A DNA stretch of 28,454 nt. Origin: a virus. Shown piece after piece: positions 1-7,665 of this stretch. The position numbers were made by a program, and so were the translations under genes. The notes under the pieces were generated by a model. It was not told the DNA's origin and did no database searches. It saw nothing but the letters and a program-made list of their open reading frames with translations. The DNA is taken from IMG/VR virus record IMGVR_UViG_3300007735_000573, positions 1-28,454 of that record; one strand, written 5' to 3'. Positions within the stretch are counted from its first letter, which is position 1. Each line of letters starts with the position of its first letter.

Positions 1-622
1 TATAACTCGATGCGGAGACAGTCGAACAAAAGCTTAAACTTGGGTTATTTGAACAACTTGGCGGAGAAGAATAATACCAGGTCCCCCCTCCACGTTGAAA
101 AGATGCCGTGGAGGATGTATCCAGATAATTTGAATTGGTTATATTCAAGTCTGCGTCCTGGTTTGGATACCACTTACTTGATGTGTTTAAAGAATTTTTA
201 TAGAGCCAACTCACTCCGTCTGCAGAACCACCGGATGCATATAAACCCGTTCCCATTGCCCAACTCTGACTTATAGGGAACGCATAGATTGTATAATCTA
301 TAGGAAGTTCTTTGGATTCTATGACCCGCAAGGTCAATGTGAATTTTGGATTTGATATATCTCCGGACGAAATAGACCTGCTTACTTCGGTCATATCAAA
401 CTTTATAAGAGAACGCTTTATGTAATTCTTATACTCATTTACAAATCGATTAACGGTTACATAGTATGAACCAGAAATATATCCAGAAAGAACACCCGTG
501 AAGCTAGATAGACTTCCTGTATATCCGCAGGCCGAACCACTAAAACCTCCGTGCATAGTTCCAGAAACACAGCTGCTTCCCGTTATTCCTGTGAAGTGAT
601 CAACTGTAAATGATAGTGCCAT
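1..622 (-). CDS. DNRLRE-like surface/baseplate-associated protein (partial, C-terminus off the left edge)
   Basis: The minus-strand frame is open from an ATG at 622 to the window edge, giving 207 residues and no stop. The first 60 residues are rich in Gly, Ser and Thr with repeated F-T-G and S-G-S turns. A segment around residues 70-120 then reads R-S-L-I-K-F-D-M, a beta-rich stretch (F-T-L-T-L-R-V), and Y-T-I-Y-A-F-P followed by Q-S-W. That order matches the second half of DNRLRE/CBM96-type beta domains (a R-x-L-L-x-F-D strand, then V-x-x-x-W). The two genes upstream carry what looks like the first half of the same domain. It lies at the end of the baseplate operon and has its own late-type box 4 nt before the ATG. 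A role as a virion surface or adhesin component is inferred. The family call is by eye. Confidence 0.6.
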   Translation of the reverse strand, partial: MALSFTVDHFTGITGSSCVSGTMHGGFSGSACGYTGSLSSFTGVLSGYISGSYYVTVNRFVNEYKNYIKRSLIKFDMTEVSRSISSGDISNPKFTLTLRVIESKELPIDYTIYAFPISQSWAMGTGLYASGGSADGVSWLYKNSLNTSSKWYPNQDADLNITNSNYLDTSSTASFQRGGGTWYYSSPPSCSNNPSLSFCSTVSASSY

Positions 623-626
623 ATCG

Positions 627-634
627 TATAAGTA
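627..634 (-). promoter_or_regulatory. Late-type promoter box TACTTATA
   Basis: TACTTATA on the coding strand, 4 nt before the ATG at 622. Box and spacing match the one before 6162. The proximity implies a leaderless or nearly leaderless transcript if this is a -10 element. Confidence 0.5.
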
Positions 635-650
635 TTGTCATTTTAGTGAT

Positions 651-1037
651 TTATGGGAAAACAAAGAAATCTTCGTCAGTGGATAAATAGAGAGCGTCCC
701 CATCCTCCTCGGTTATAATATTTCCAAATTCATCTACTATCCCCGCAGGACCACATATTCCACCCGGAGATGAGGCGGCTGAACAATTTACTGATCCGCT
801 TACGCTTCCGGTTGCACAATAAATGCTCCCCGTAAAATACCCATTAAAATTCTGGACATATCGGTTCACAAGTTCGCTGGATAAAGTGGTGGTGGAGAGC
901 GACGCGGTCCGAAATGTTCTTGATAATTTGTTTACACATCCAACTTCAACGTAAGGAGATGTTCCGAAGTTCTTCCTCCGAGCAGTTTCTTCATTGTAAA
1001 TGAAGGTATCTTTTTGACAAAAAATAAAATGATGCAT
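651..1037 (-). CDS. DNRLRE-N-like small structural protein
   Basis: A 128-residue protein. Residues 9-33 (K-D-T-F-I-Y ... K-N-F-G-T-S-P-Y-V-E-V-G) match the opening of DNRLRE-type domains, usually A-D-t-x-i ... N-y-G-s-x-x-x-L-x-V. The middle (about 65-90) is a Gly/Ser/Cys-rich stretch with F-T-G-S and G-S-V-S-G-S repeats. The tail is acidic and aromatic. It begins only 1 nt after the stop of the 95-residue paralogue and is followed 28 nt later by the next DNRLRE-like gene. No signal peptide or membrane segment is seen. It is probably a virion surface component made with the baseplate genes. Function is unproven. Confidence 0.6.
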   Translation of the reverse strand: MHHFIFCQKDTFIYNEETARRKNFGTSPYVEVGCVNKLSRTFRTASLSTTTLSSELVNRYVQNFNGYFTGSIYCATGSVSGSVNCSAASSPGGICGPAGIVDEFGNIITEEDGDALYLSTDEDFFVFP

Positions 1038-1038
1038 A

Positions 1039-1326
1039 TCAACAACTTTCGTTTTCCGTCAAAACCAACCCACATCCTATTATACTCCCCGAGACATCTG
1101 ACGCCGAGCCGGTGATTGACCCTGTTATTTTTCCGGTAAATCGTATTAAGTTCAATCCAGAAAAATCGGTTATTGCGTGCTGTAAAGAAGACGTGTTCAG
1201 ATAAGTTTTTACTGTATAATTTATCGAAGAGATTTCTAGTATTTCGTCACGCCCAAAGTTATTCCCTCTATAATCTGGGTGATTATCTACAAACGAATCT
1301 GCAGTTGGAAATACAAACTTGTGCAT
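1039..1326 (-). CDS. DNRLRE-N-like small structural protein
   Basis: A 95-residue protein starting 3 nt after the gp6-like stop, so it belongs to the baseplate operon. The start M-H-K-F-V-F-P-T-A-D-S-F-V-D and the following N-N-F-G-R-D-E-I-L-E-I resemble the first strands of a DNRLRE-type domain. It parallels the next gene (M-H-H-F-I-F-C-Q-K-D-T-F-I). The C-terminal third has F-T-G-K-I-T-G-S-I-T-G-S-A and S-G-S-I-I-G-C turns, also seen in the two downstream genes. The three genes look like related modules. A surface or adhesin role is inferred from context only. Confidence 0.6.
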   Translation of the reverse strand: MHKFVFPTADSFVDNHPDYRGNNFGRDEILEISSINYTVKTYLNTSSLQHAITDFSGLNLIRFTGKITGSITGSASDVSGSIIGCGLVLTENESC

Positions 1327-1329
1327 ATT

Positions 1330-3294
1330 TTAAAGACACTTTCCTCTAATGTCTGTGTCTGGATATTTCACCTCGAACACGGCTGGGTCAATCGGAGGAT
1401 ATACTATCTTATGCTTTGTAGCAGCAACTAAATCATATTCACATGGAGAATAGTTTCCACCAACTAAATTCGTGAACTTCAAATCTGACACGGCCTGTAC
1501 GCCCTCAACCTTTGCAATCTCAAGTTCTAACTGACCTATATTGATCGGTTGAGAAAACTGCCAAAGTTCTATATCGAAAAACTTTTTAACAGCGGAAATA
1601 CAGTCGGCCAAAACTTCTTTTTTATTATAAGTAGAATAAGTCAGAACGGTAAAATCCACACCCACATTTACTATGAATCCGTCTATTATATTTACTCTAT
1701 CCGATATCATCCTATATTTTGAAATATACTTCTTCAGATTGTATACCAACGCTTCATTTACGGGGGTGAGGTTTTTATTATCATCGTAAGTCAAGACATA
1801 CAAATTTATTCCGAATGGATTTACGCCATCGAGATTAGCTTTTCTCAACCCAGCTTGAGTGGAATCTAGTATCAAATTGTGATTTTCATCCAATAATCCA
1901 TTTACAGACTGTATATTGTTGGAAGTCAGATCTGACTCGGTTGAAACGTATGCTTTAGAAACTCTTCCGTATTCGGCAGGCATACTCAACACTCTGGCTA
2001 CGTAATCTTCTTTAGTCACCATTCTGTCCTGGGAAGCAAAATTGGCCATAGCATTGTGTTTCATCTCCAAAATAGATTCGGACGAGGCTCCGCCTGTTGC
2101 AGGGATTGGATTTGACACACGCAGACTGCTTTTTACAGTATTTACCAAATTACTTTCTGCTGGCAGATACTCTACAGCATCATCGAATTCTATTTTGCTT
2201 ATAGATGTTATATCCCCAACGTTTGCATTTGACTCAATCCCGCCGCCAATGATATATTTAACCGATAAGGTCGTGTTAAATGGCGACGACCCATAAGAAT
2301 TGGATTTTACAAAACAGGTTGGATCCAGAGTAAGATTATATCTGGATACATTGGAGAATCCCACACCTAACAGTTCCGAGTTAGGTACTAATATCTCTTC
2401 CTCAAGACTGTCTGTAGATGAACCAAACTGAAGGAAGGTCTTATTATTCTCATCCACTTCGAGGATATATCTCCGATTTGTTCTTAGGAATTTTATTATG
2501 TTCGGCACGGTGGAACTATAGTCTGAATATTCTTCAAAATTAAACCGATTATTTTCTACCGGCAAATGAATCAAATCCTGAGCTAAAAAGTCAACCTGAT
2601 ACCAATCGTTATTATCGGAATCTTTCACCGAGACAATCTTTATTACGTTGTCCTCCGCCAATTCTATTCTCAGATTCGGAGTCTGGCTGGAAACAACAAA
2701 CTCTCTGGAAATAGTTTTTCCTGAGTAAGCCTTTACAGATTTCTTTATAAGATAGAATTCTGGTTCCCCTGCGGAATTTCTTGAAAAAACTTCGTCAACT
2801 CTCGGGTAAAGTTCGCTTTTTATAGAAAAATTTACAGTTTCGGATGTGATGAAAGACGTTCTGTTCGAGGACACCGCTTCCATTCCCTCCTTAACTATCA
2901 GAGCGTATCTAGTGTCCGGCTCAAATGTTCCGTCACTATTTCTCTTTGATGGGATTATTTGATATAAATCTAAAATTGTCGCAGAAGGTTTGCTTGGTCT
3001 GGGAGTATACCCCAAGAACTTTACAAGGTTTATCACATTCTTCCGTTCTTCCGCAAAATTTATAAGCCCCTCCTTGAACTGATAGTCTATGTAGAAAGAT
3101 AAAACGTCACCTACATACGATGCCATGTCTATGAACATCATTCCTGGAGAAGAGTTGTTGAAATCTTTGTAAGTTCTGGGATAATAGTGTTTTGCAAAAT
3201 CGATAAGATTTTCCTTTAACGCGTCAAAATCTTTGCCTAGGTATCTGATTTCCCTTGACAGAGGTTTGAAATTCTTATCTAATGTTGTTCCCAT
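1330..3294 (-). CDS. 6: Baseplate wedge protein, T4 gp6-like
   Basis: A 654-residue protein, close to T4 gp6 in length. The N-terminal part (about 12-100) carries the family signature of this baseplate wedge group: R-Y-L-G-K-D-F-D-A-L-K-x-N-L-I-D-F-A-K, then S-P-G-M-M-F-I-D-M-A-S-Y-V-G-D-V-L-S-F-Y-I-D-Y-Q-F. A proline-containing T-P-R-P-S-K-P-S-A segment follows. The C-terminal half has the baseplate-J-like core, including V-T-K-E-D-Y-V-A-R-V and V-D-F-T-V-L-T-Y. In T4, gp6 dimers tie neighbouring wedges into the baseplate ring around the hub. It is followed immediately by gp25-family partners upstream and the DNRLRE-like genes downstream. No Shine-Dalgarno sequence is seen, and the ATG lies 3 nt after the gp25 stop. 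Confidence 0.88.
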   Translation of the reverse strand: MGTTLDKNFKPLSREIRYLGKDFDALKENLIDFAKHYYPRTYKDFNNSSPGMMFIDMASYVGDVLSFYIDYQFKEGLINFAEERKNVINLVKFLGYTPRPSKPSATILDLYQIIPSKRNSDGTFEPDTRYALIVKEGMEAVSSNRTSFITSETVNFSIKSELYPRVDEVFSRNSAGEPEFYLIKKSVKAYSGKTISREFVVSSQTPNLRIELAEDNVIKIVSVKDSDNNDWYQVDFLAQDLIHLPVENNRFNFEEYSDYSSTVPNIIKFLRTNRRYILEVDENNKTFLQFGSSTDSLEEEILVPNSELLGVGFSNVSRYNLTLDPTCFVKSNSYGSSPFNTTLSVKYIIGGGIESNANVGDITSISKIEFDDAVEYLPAESNLVNTVKSSLRVSNPIPATGGASSESILEMKHNAMANFASQDRMVTKEDYVARVLSMPAEYGRVSKAYVSTESDLTSNNIQSVNGLLDENHNLILDSTQAGLRKANLDGVNPFGINLYVLTYDDNKNLTPVNEALVYNLKKYISKYRMISDRVNIIDGFIVNVGVDFTVLTYSTYNKKEVLADCISAVKKFFDIELWQFSQPINIGQLELEIAKVEGVQAVSDLKFTNLVGGNYSPCEYDLVAATKHKIVYPPIDPAVFEVKYPDTDIRGKCL

Positions 3295-3297
3295 AAT

Positions 3298-3717
3298 TTA
3301 AATCTTTATGTTCTCTAACTCAAAGTCGAGGGTGTCTCTCTGATCGGTTTGTATCACTGTAAATTCTAACGTTATCCTCAACTTATAATTATCATCGTTG
3401 GAAGAGTTTTCTGTGTTAATAATAGATATTTTATCCACACTGACTTCGGGTATCCAGAAAGAAATCTCCTCCCTCAGAAGATTCTTTACTATCTCGTTCA
3501 TATTCTCATCCTGTTGTTCAAATAAGACTGTGTATAATCTCGTTCCAAATTCCGGCATCATTCTCCGTTCACCCCTCCGCGTTTTTAAGAAGTTTGACAA
3601 ATTAGATTTCACCTGGGTATTGGTATCGAATGACTGTTGAAAATACCCACCAGGACCATTTACAATCGGCAATGTTATACCTATAGGGTATTTCGACGAT
3701 GTTATGTTGGATATCAT
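3298..3717 (-). CDS. 25: Baseplate wedge protein, T4 gp25-like
   Basis: A 139-residue protein, the usual size for gp25/GPW family proteins. The diagnostic block T-R-R-G-E-R-R-M-M-P-E-F-G (about residues 46-58) is followed by L-Y-T-V-L-F-E. Further on, I-V-K-N-L-L-R-E-E-I and W-I-P-E-V-S-V match the rest of the family fold. gp25 sits in the inner baseplate next to the sheath-initiating region in T4 and has counterparts in type VI secretion (TssE). The gene lies between an unknown 143-residue protein, whose stop codon it overlaps by one base, and the gp6-like gene, so the wedge genes are co-transcribed. Confidence 0.9.
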   Translation of the reverse strand: MISNITSSKYPIGITLPIVNGPGGYFQQSFDTNTQVKSNLSNFLKTRRGERRMMPEFGTRLYTVLFEQQDENMNEIVKNLLREEISFWIPEVSVDKISIINTENSSNDDNYKLRITLEFTVIQTDQRDTLDFELENIKI

Positions 3718-4148
3718 TATCTGTTAGTTGACTTTGTTTTTGACAACTTTAGCAATTGAGAGTAATCTCGTGTAAGAGCTGCTGCCACGACCGGAGGGGC
3801 GCTCTCGACATTATCCAAAACCGAAGGTGCATCAGTTGTCATGGTAGAGGGTGCGCCCGCGACCATCTGGCCCTCTTGTTTTATTCTGACTGTGGTTTCG
3901 TTGAGAATGTCATTCAAGACAGCATTTTTTACATATTGACGCTTCTGACCAGTGGGTTGAGCAGCAGGTGGTGCCGGACGTGGTTGTTGAGGAACGTCAT
4001 TCATTTGTTTGCGAACATTTCCCTCTTGAATACCCTTAGAGTGTGGTTTCATACCGGAAAAATATTCGTCCAATACCGATGGTAATATCTCCCTTAACTT
4101 ACGTTCTATAGATTCCCCTATAATTTTTTTGAATTCCTCTGTGTTCAT
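3717..4148 (-). CDS. Unknown baseplate-operon protein with helical N-terminus and Pro/Ala-rich linker
   Basis: A 143-residue protein that I do not recognise. Residues 1-32 form a charged amphipathic helix. Residues 50-70 are a Pro/Gln/Ala-rich flexible stretch. The remainder is rich in Thr, Ala and Val and ends with basic residues. It is the first gene after a late-type box (TATTTATA, 5 nt upstream of the ATG), and its last base overlaps the start of gp25. The position suggests a baseplate assembly or linker protein. There is no motif support. Confidence 0.65.
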   Translation of the reverse strand: MNTEEFKKIIGESIERKLREILPSVLDEYFSGMKPHSKGIQEGNVRKQMNDVPQQPRPAPPAAQPTGQKRQYVKNAVLNDILNETTVRIKQEGQMVAGAPSTMTTDAPSVLDNVESAPPVVAAALTRDYSQLLKLSKTKSTNR

Positions 4149-4153
4149 AATGT

Positions 4154-4161
4154 TATAAATA
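4154..4161 (-). promoter_or_regulatory. Late-type promoter box TATTTATA
   Basis: TATTTATA on the coding strand, 5 nt before the ATG at 4148. It probably drives the 143-residue gene, gp25, gp6 and the DNRLRE-like genes. Confidence 0.5.
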
Positions 4162-4174
4162 TCTAAATTCGGTG

Positions 4175-5779
4175 TTATCTTCTATTTTTCCCCGTCCAAC
4201 CACCAGGAACACCGTTTCCCGATGAGATATCTATGGTTACTGGGTTTACGCCGTCTGTTATCCTCCCACCATTCGATCCTGGAGAATATCCTCCGCCGGT
4301 GAGAAACACTCGCCGACTCATAAGAGTGTGTAATTTATCCCTAAGCGCGTACAGTCTTTTTAATTGAACAGGAAACTGAGTTTGGTCTGGATTTGCTCCA
4401 CCCGCATTTGGGTGTGAGTGTTGGTAATGGTGTGAGTGTTCTATTAACCAATTACATAGATCATACAACCAGTCAACGGTCGTCTGTCCTAACAATGCCG
4501 GCTCTCCCGTCGCATCATATTCCCCCAAATATATGGCAGGGGAATTAAACACTACCTTCGAGTTTGTCGACATAACTATCTGATCGTGAGAATCCACCAC
4601 ATATTCACTATCCGTCACGACCATGTATCTCTTTTTTGAAAAATGTATAGATTCTCCGAACCTAGATGAAAATAAAAGCCTATCGCTGTTTATAACTATC
4701 TGATCCTTATCGAGCTTCGGAAACTCAAAAGATGTACTTCCTTTAGGACTGAACTTGGGTTGTTCCTCGGAAGCATTTTTTGAAAAGGGAGTCTTGTAAC
4801 ACGTCGTCCTAAATCCAGATATGGTTTTTCCAGATGTGATGTGAATCGAAGAACCGTCATTATTTATGTCCTCTGAAATATACCCAGTAAAACTCTTTTC
4901 ATTTAAAGATTTTGATATGGGTTGTATATCATTAAGTTTCGGGTGAAGCGACTGTTTAGACAACTGCGCAATAGGCCGTTGTCTATTTCGTATCAATATC
5001 ATGGGATTTCCGCCGCCGTAATTCTCATCCCCACTCTTGTAATTGTCATAATCACCCACATCGTTTTTTCTGTCGGCATCGTAAGCGCCCATTCTCACGC
5101 TCTGACCGAAACGGCCTTCGAGGATAACATCGCCCTCGAAACGACGGAGATTTCTTATCTTACTGTTAAACCAAAAGTAATTTCCAAGAATGCCGTTAAA
5201 TCCCCCAGACGAGCCTCCCGGAAAACAATCAAATCTGGAAATAGGACCCCTCAATTTTACAGAGCCATATGAGGTGTTTTTTTCCTTTTTTCCGTATGTC
5301 ATTTCATATCTAAAGTCGGCATTTGAATTACAATTTCCCTTCGTATTTACCTTTGAAGTGTAATAGAATTTATCGAATATCTTAACTACATGGACAATTT
5401 CATTAAGAGTGGGTATTGACAGTAACGTAGAATCCAGAGGAACTGCCCATATTAAAGATTCCTTTTCAAACTTTTCATGTGTATAACACAACCTAACTAA
5501 AGCTGTCCCTATTGAAAAATAATCTCTATCTTTTATAGAGAGAGGTTTTCCATTAAAATCTGGAGGGTTTTCAAGTGGAGTAATTACGTCACCCAACCCC
5601 TCGCCTTGTTTTGAAAAAATAGGGTGGTTATCATCTAAAACCACATCAAGGACTATGGCTGGTTCAAACTGGATTATGCTCCTGCCGCTCTGTATTATTT
5701 TATTGTCTCTTTTTGTAGACAATAATACAACATCATCTGTTGATGTATCAAATATAGAATGGTCTATAGAATAACTCAT
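4175..5779 (-). CDS. Baseplate hub/spike-like protein (gp5/VgrG OB-fold type, no lysozyme domain seen)
   Basis: A 534-residue protein. The N-terminal 40-140 region has the strand pattern of an OB-fold, including L-S-I-P-T-L-N-E-I-V-H-V-V. At residues 221-231 the block E-G-R-F-G-Q-S-V-R-M-G matches a signature found in spike/hub proteins of large marine-type myoviruses. Later segments resemble gp5/VgrG C-terminal regions (S-D-R-L-L-F-S-S-R, S-N-S-K-V-V-F-N-S-P-A-I-Y-L-G, then L-L-G-Q-T-T-V-D-W-L). A His-rich loop H-S-H-H-Y-Q-H-S-H-P lies near residue 445 and could bind metal, as in spike-tip domains. T4 gp5 carries an internal lysozyme domain, and I see none here. The gene overlaps the preceding gene by 4 nt. 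The assignment rests on motif memory and context. Confidence 0.68.
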   Translation of the reverse strand: MSYSIDHSIFDTSTDDVVLLSTKRDNKIIQSGRSIIQFEPAIVLDVVLDDNHPIFSKQGEGLGDVITPLENPPDFNGKPLSIKDRDYFSIGTALVRLCYTHEKFEKESLIWAVPLDSTLLSIPTLNEIVHVVKIFDKFYYTSKVNTKGNCNSNADFRYEMTYGKKEKNTSYGSVKLRGPISRFDCFPGGSSGGFNGILGNYFWFNSKIRNLRRFEGDVILEGRFGQSVRMGAYDADRKNDVGDYDNYKSGDENYGGGNPMILIRNRQRPIAQLSKQSLHPKLNDIQPISKSLNEKSFTGYISEDINNDGSSIHITSGKTISGFRTTCYKTPFSKNASEEQPKFSPKGSTSFEFPKLDKDQIVINSDRLLFSSRFGESIHFSKKRYMVVTDSEYVVDSHDQIVMSTNSKVVFNSPAIYLGEYDATGEPALLGQTTVDWLYDLCNWLIEHSHHYQHSHPNAGGANPDQTQFPVQLKRLYALRDKLHTLMSRRVFLTGGGYSPGSNGGRITDGVNPVTIDISSGNGVPGGWTGKNRR

Positions 5780-6162
5780 TTAATTTCCTTGACCTGAACT
5801 GTTGTGGATTTTGAGTTTCCCGACTGAAGTTTTTCTACCTCTTCCATGAGCTGTTTCCGTTCTTCATCAGTTATGGAAAATCCGTTTGCTCCGGCTGCTG
5901 CCTCTTCGTTTTGTTTTGAAATGATTCTTTGAATTATGGCAGCAAGCTTTACGAGTTGTTCATCGTTTTTTACCCCTACATCCAGATAGTCTCTGATGAG
6001 AGGAACTATAACTATGGCGTCGTTCACACCTTTTATAAGAGATCGGAGTTCACTTATCAGAACATCCAACTGATCTTTCTTTTCATTCTGATTTACAACT
6101 ATTTCCTTACACAAGGATGAGAAAGATTTGCCCTTATATATCTCAAATTCATTAAGTTCCAT
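5776..6162 (-). CDS. Unknown helical protein of the baseplate operon
   Basis: A 128-residue, almost entirely helical protein with predicted coiled-coil stretches at about 25-75 and 95-115. The linker is Ala/Gly-rich (A-A-A-G-A-N-G). It has no membrane segment or catalytic motif. Its stop overlaps the hub-like gene start by 4 nt, suggesting translational coupling and a role alongside the hub protein, for example as a chaperone or minor baseplate part. A late-type box sits 4 nt before its ATG. Function unknown. Confidence 0.65.
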   Translation of the reverse strand: MELNEFEIYKGKSFSSLCKEIVVNQNEKKDQLDVLISELRSLIKGVNDAIVIVPLIRDYLDVGVKNDEQLVKLAAIIQRIISKQNEEAAAGANGFSITDEERKQLMEEVEKLQSGNSKSTTVQVKEIK

Positions 6163-6166
6163 ATCC

Positions 6167-6174
6167 TATAAGTA
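6167..6174 (-). promoter_or_regulatory. Late-type promoter box TACTTATA
   Basis: TACTTATA on the coding strand, separated by GGAT from the ATG at 6162. The arrangement is almost the same as the box before 622 (TACTTATA, CGAT, ATG). Confidence 0.5.
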
Positions 6175-6225
6175 TCAACTCTCGGAAGACTTTAAGACAC
6201 AATCACAGATTATCTATATAATTGG

Positions 6226-7110
6226 TCATATGACTCCCTCTTCCACATATTTCTTTGTGATTTTTTGCTGATATTCCTTCATCTTATTTATGATCTTTGT
6301 TATGGCTTGAGTTTTACATGACGAAATTTCTCTAATGTAGAGATATAAAGCTTTCTTGTTGAAATAATCCAACCGGTCACTGTTTCTGAACAGTTCCACA
6401 ACCGCCTCAGCTATTTTAAGATCTCGGCTCTTCGGAAAAATCGTTTTTATATTTTTATCCCAATACTCGACCATCATTCGTATGAATTCTTCATTTTCTT
6501 TGTCTTTTTGATACGTATCGACGGTTTGCAACCGAACTGTGTTTTCATCGTTTTCTTCACTTATATCTACCTGCTGATTATAACGTTTATAGTTTGAATT
6601 GTTGTTAAATATCAAATAGTTTTTAGCGACTATACTAAAGTAGGAGAAAGCCTTACCCTTTCCCTCCTCAAACTTATGAATGTTAGCTACTAAGTGAGAA
6701 AGAGTTTCCTTCTGGACTTCAAGTGGGCCGACGTCAAAGTAGCTAAATTTGAAAGTATTAAAAACATTCTCTACCAACTTCTCGAATGATCTCTGTATAC
6801 AGGTTTCGTATATATGATTTCTTTTATCCTGATCAACTTCTTTATTGAATCGGATTATAGCGTCTTCCGTATCCTTTGTAAAATACATCTTCTCGACCGA
6901 TATCTTTTTAGGTTTAACCTCCGGTTGGGTGGATTTTTGTTCTACAATCTTTTTTGATGGATTCACCGATGGAACCGATATCATCTCCGTTGGCAATGGT
7001 GAACGAGACTTTTTAGATTGGGAACCGGCCACTTGCCGCAAATTCTCTTTTTTTGAGAGATTCTTCACGGGCATCTTGGTCTTTTTTGATTTCTTCTTGA
7101 GTTTCGACAT
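6226..7110 (-). CDS. 55: Late-transcription sigma factor, T4 gp55-like
   Basis: A 294-residue protein. The first 75 residues are Lys/Ser/Pro-rich and look disordered. Residues 80-185 look like sigma region 2. F-E-E-G-K-G-K-A-F-S-Y-F-S-I-V-A-K-N-Y-L corresponds to the sigma-70 region 2 core helix (compare the F-x-x-x-x-G-x-A-F-x-x-Y pattern), followed by N-N-N-S-N-Y-K-R. In T4, gp55 binds the host RNA polymerase core and reads the simple late promoter. The start is uncertain: the first 98 nt overlap the preceding membrane-protein gene, and an internal ATG at 6984 would avoid the overlap. The boxes upstream of many minus-strand genes are candidate targets. Confidence 0.78.
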   Translation of the reverse strand: MSKLKKKSKKTKMPVKNLSKKENLRQVAGSQSKKSRSPLPTEMISVPSVNPSKKIVEQKSTQPEVKPKKISVEKMYFTKDTEDAIIRFNKEVDQDKRNHIYETCIQRSFEKLVENVFNTFKFSYFDVGPLEVQKETLSHLVANIHKFEEGKGKAFSYFSIVAKNYLIFNNNSNYKRYNQQVDISEENDENTVRLQTVDTYQKDKENEEFIRMMVEYWDKNIKTIFPKSRDLKIAEAVVELFRNSDRLDYFNKKALYLYIREISSCKTQAITKIINKMKEYQQKITKKYVEEGVI

Positions 7111-7366
7111 AGGTTTTTTCTTTTAAATCGTTCACGATGGATACGATGTTTGAGAATACGAAGCCAACTTCATCATCACGTTCAAAGATTTCTTTTTCGT
7201 CGACCATTTTAAGCATATAATAAGTTTCCTTTACTATGCCTTGATATTTGAGTATCCAAGACTCGTATTCATCTATCTTATCAGTGGCAACGTTAGTTGC
7301 CTTTATAAGAAAAATGTTAAGAATTATTGATACTAACAATGCCAATGATAAAATGATTGTGATCAT
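7013..7366 (-). CDS. Small N-terminally membrane-anchored protein
   Basis: A 117-residue protein. Residues 2-23 form one hydrophobic membrane segment (I-I-L-S-L-A-L-L-V-S-I-I-L-N-I-F-L-I). A soluble, charged helical tail follows, with likely coiled coil near 75-105. No catalytic motif is seen. The gene overlaps its upstream 44-residue neighbour by an ATGA junction and the sigma-like gene downstream by up to 98 nt. Three-gene coupling suggests co-regulated expression with the late sigma factor. Function unknown. Confidence 0.65.
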   Translation of the reverse strand: MITIILSLALLVSIILNIFLIKATNVATDKIDEYESWILKYQGIVKETYYMLKMVDEKEIFERDDEVGFVFSNIVSIVNDLKEKTYVETQEEIKKDQDAREESLKKREFAASGRFPI

Positions 7367-7497
7367 ACATCTTCGTCGGCGTCGCCCGAGGAAAACTCTT
7401 CCAAGAATTCCACGGCCTCGATTACAATATCCCAGTCGGAACGGTTGATTCCTCGCCTAAGTAATTTTAACACTTCTTCTATTTCTGTTTCGCTCAT
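7363..7497 (-). CDS. 44-residue acidic small protein
   Basis: A short frame, ATG at 7497 to TGA at 7363, encoding a 44-residue acidic protein (M-S-E-T-E-I-E-E-V-L-K-L-L-R-R-G at the start, ending G-D-A-D-E-D-V). The stop overlaps the next start in an ATGA junction, the same coupling seen between many genes here, which is the main support for it being real. The predicted structure is two helices. Function unknown. Confidence 0.6.
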   Translation of the reverse strand: MSETEIEEVLKLLRRGINRSDWDIVIEAVEFLEEFSSGDADEDV

Positions 7498-7536
7498 AAT
7501 ATGAATTATATATCAAAAACATTTTAAAAGAGTCGT

Positions 7537-7665
7537 TTAATTCTTAAACAGTCTGGAAAAATAATCGTGACGTCTCCGTTTCGATGTAACATTACTATTC
7601 GGTTTACTAATTGTCAAATTCTTTTTTAAGATATTTTCTTCAATCGAAATATATTTGTCCGTTAA
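7537..7665 (-). other. Open -1 frame extension after an A10 run (possible programmed frameshift or broken C-terminus)
   Basis: Directly after the run of ten A on the coding strand (7666-7675), the -1 frame stays open for 42 codons to a TAA at 7537. It encodes a plausible hydrophilic tail (start L-T-D-K-Y-I-S-I-E-E-N, end Y-F-S-R-L-F-K-N) and has no ATG or GTG of its own. The zero frame stops at 7662. Slippage on the A run would join the two. Alternatives are a sequencing or assembly length error in the homopolymer, or a recent natural frameshift. Confidence 0.45.

Noticed and set aside
10-276. Plus-strand 88-codon open frame at the left edge
   Set aside because: It lies opposite the DNRLRE-like partial gene, whose frame is open to the edge with coherent composition, and no promoter or motif supports it.
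6845-7126. Plus-strand Phe/Asp-rich frame opposite the sigma-like gene
   Set aside because: It is a mirror of the Lys-rich N-terminus of the sigma-like protein and lacks any start signal.
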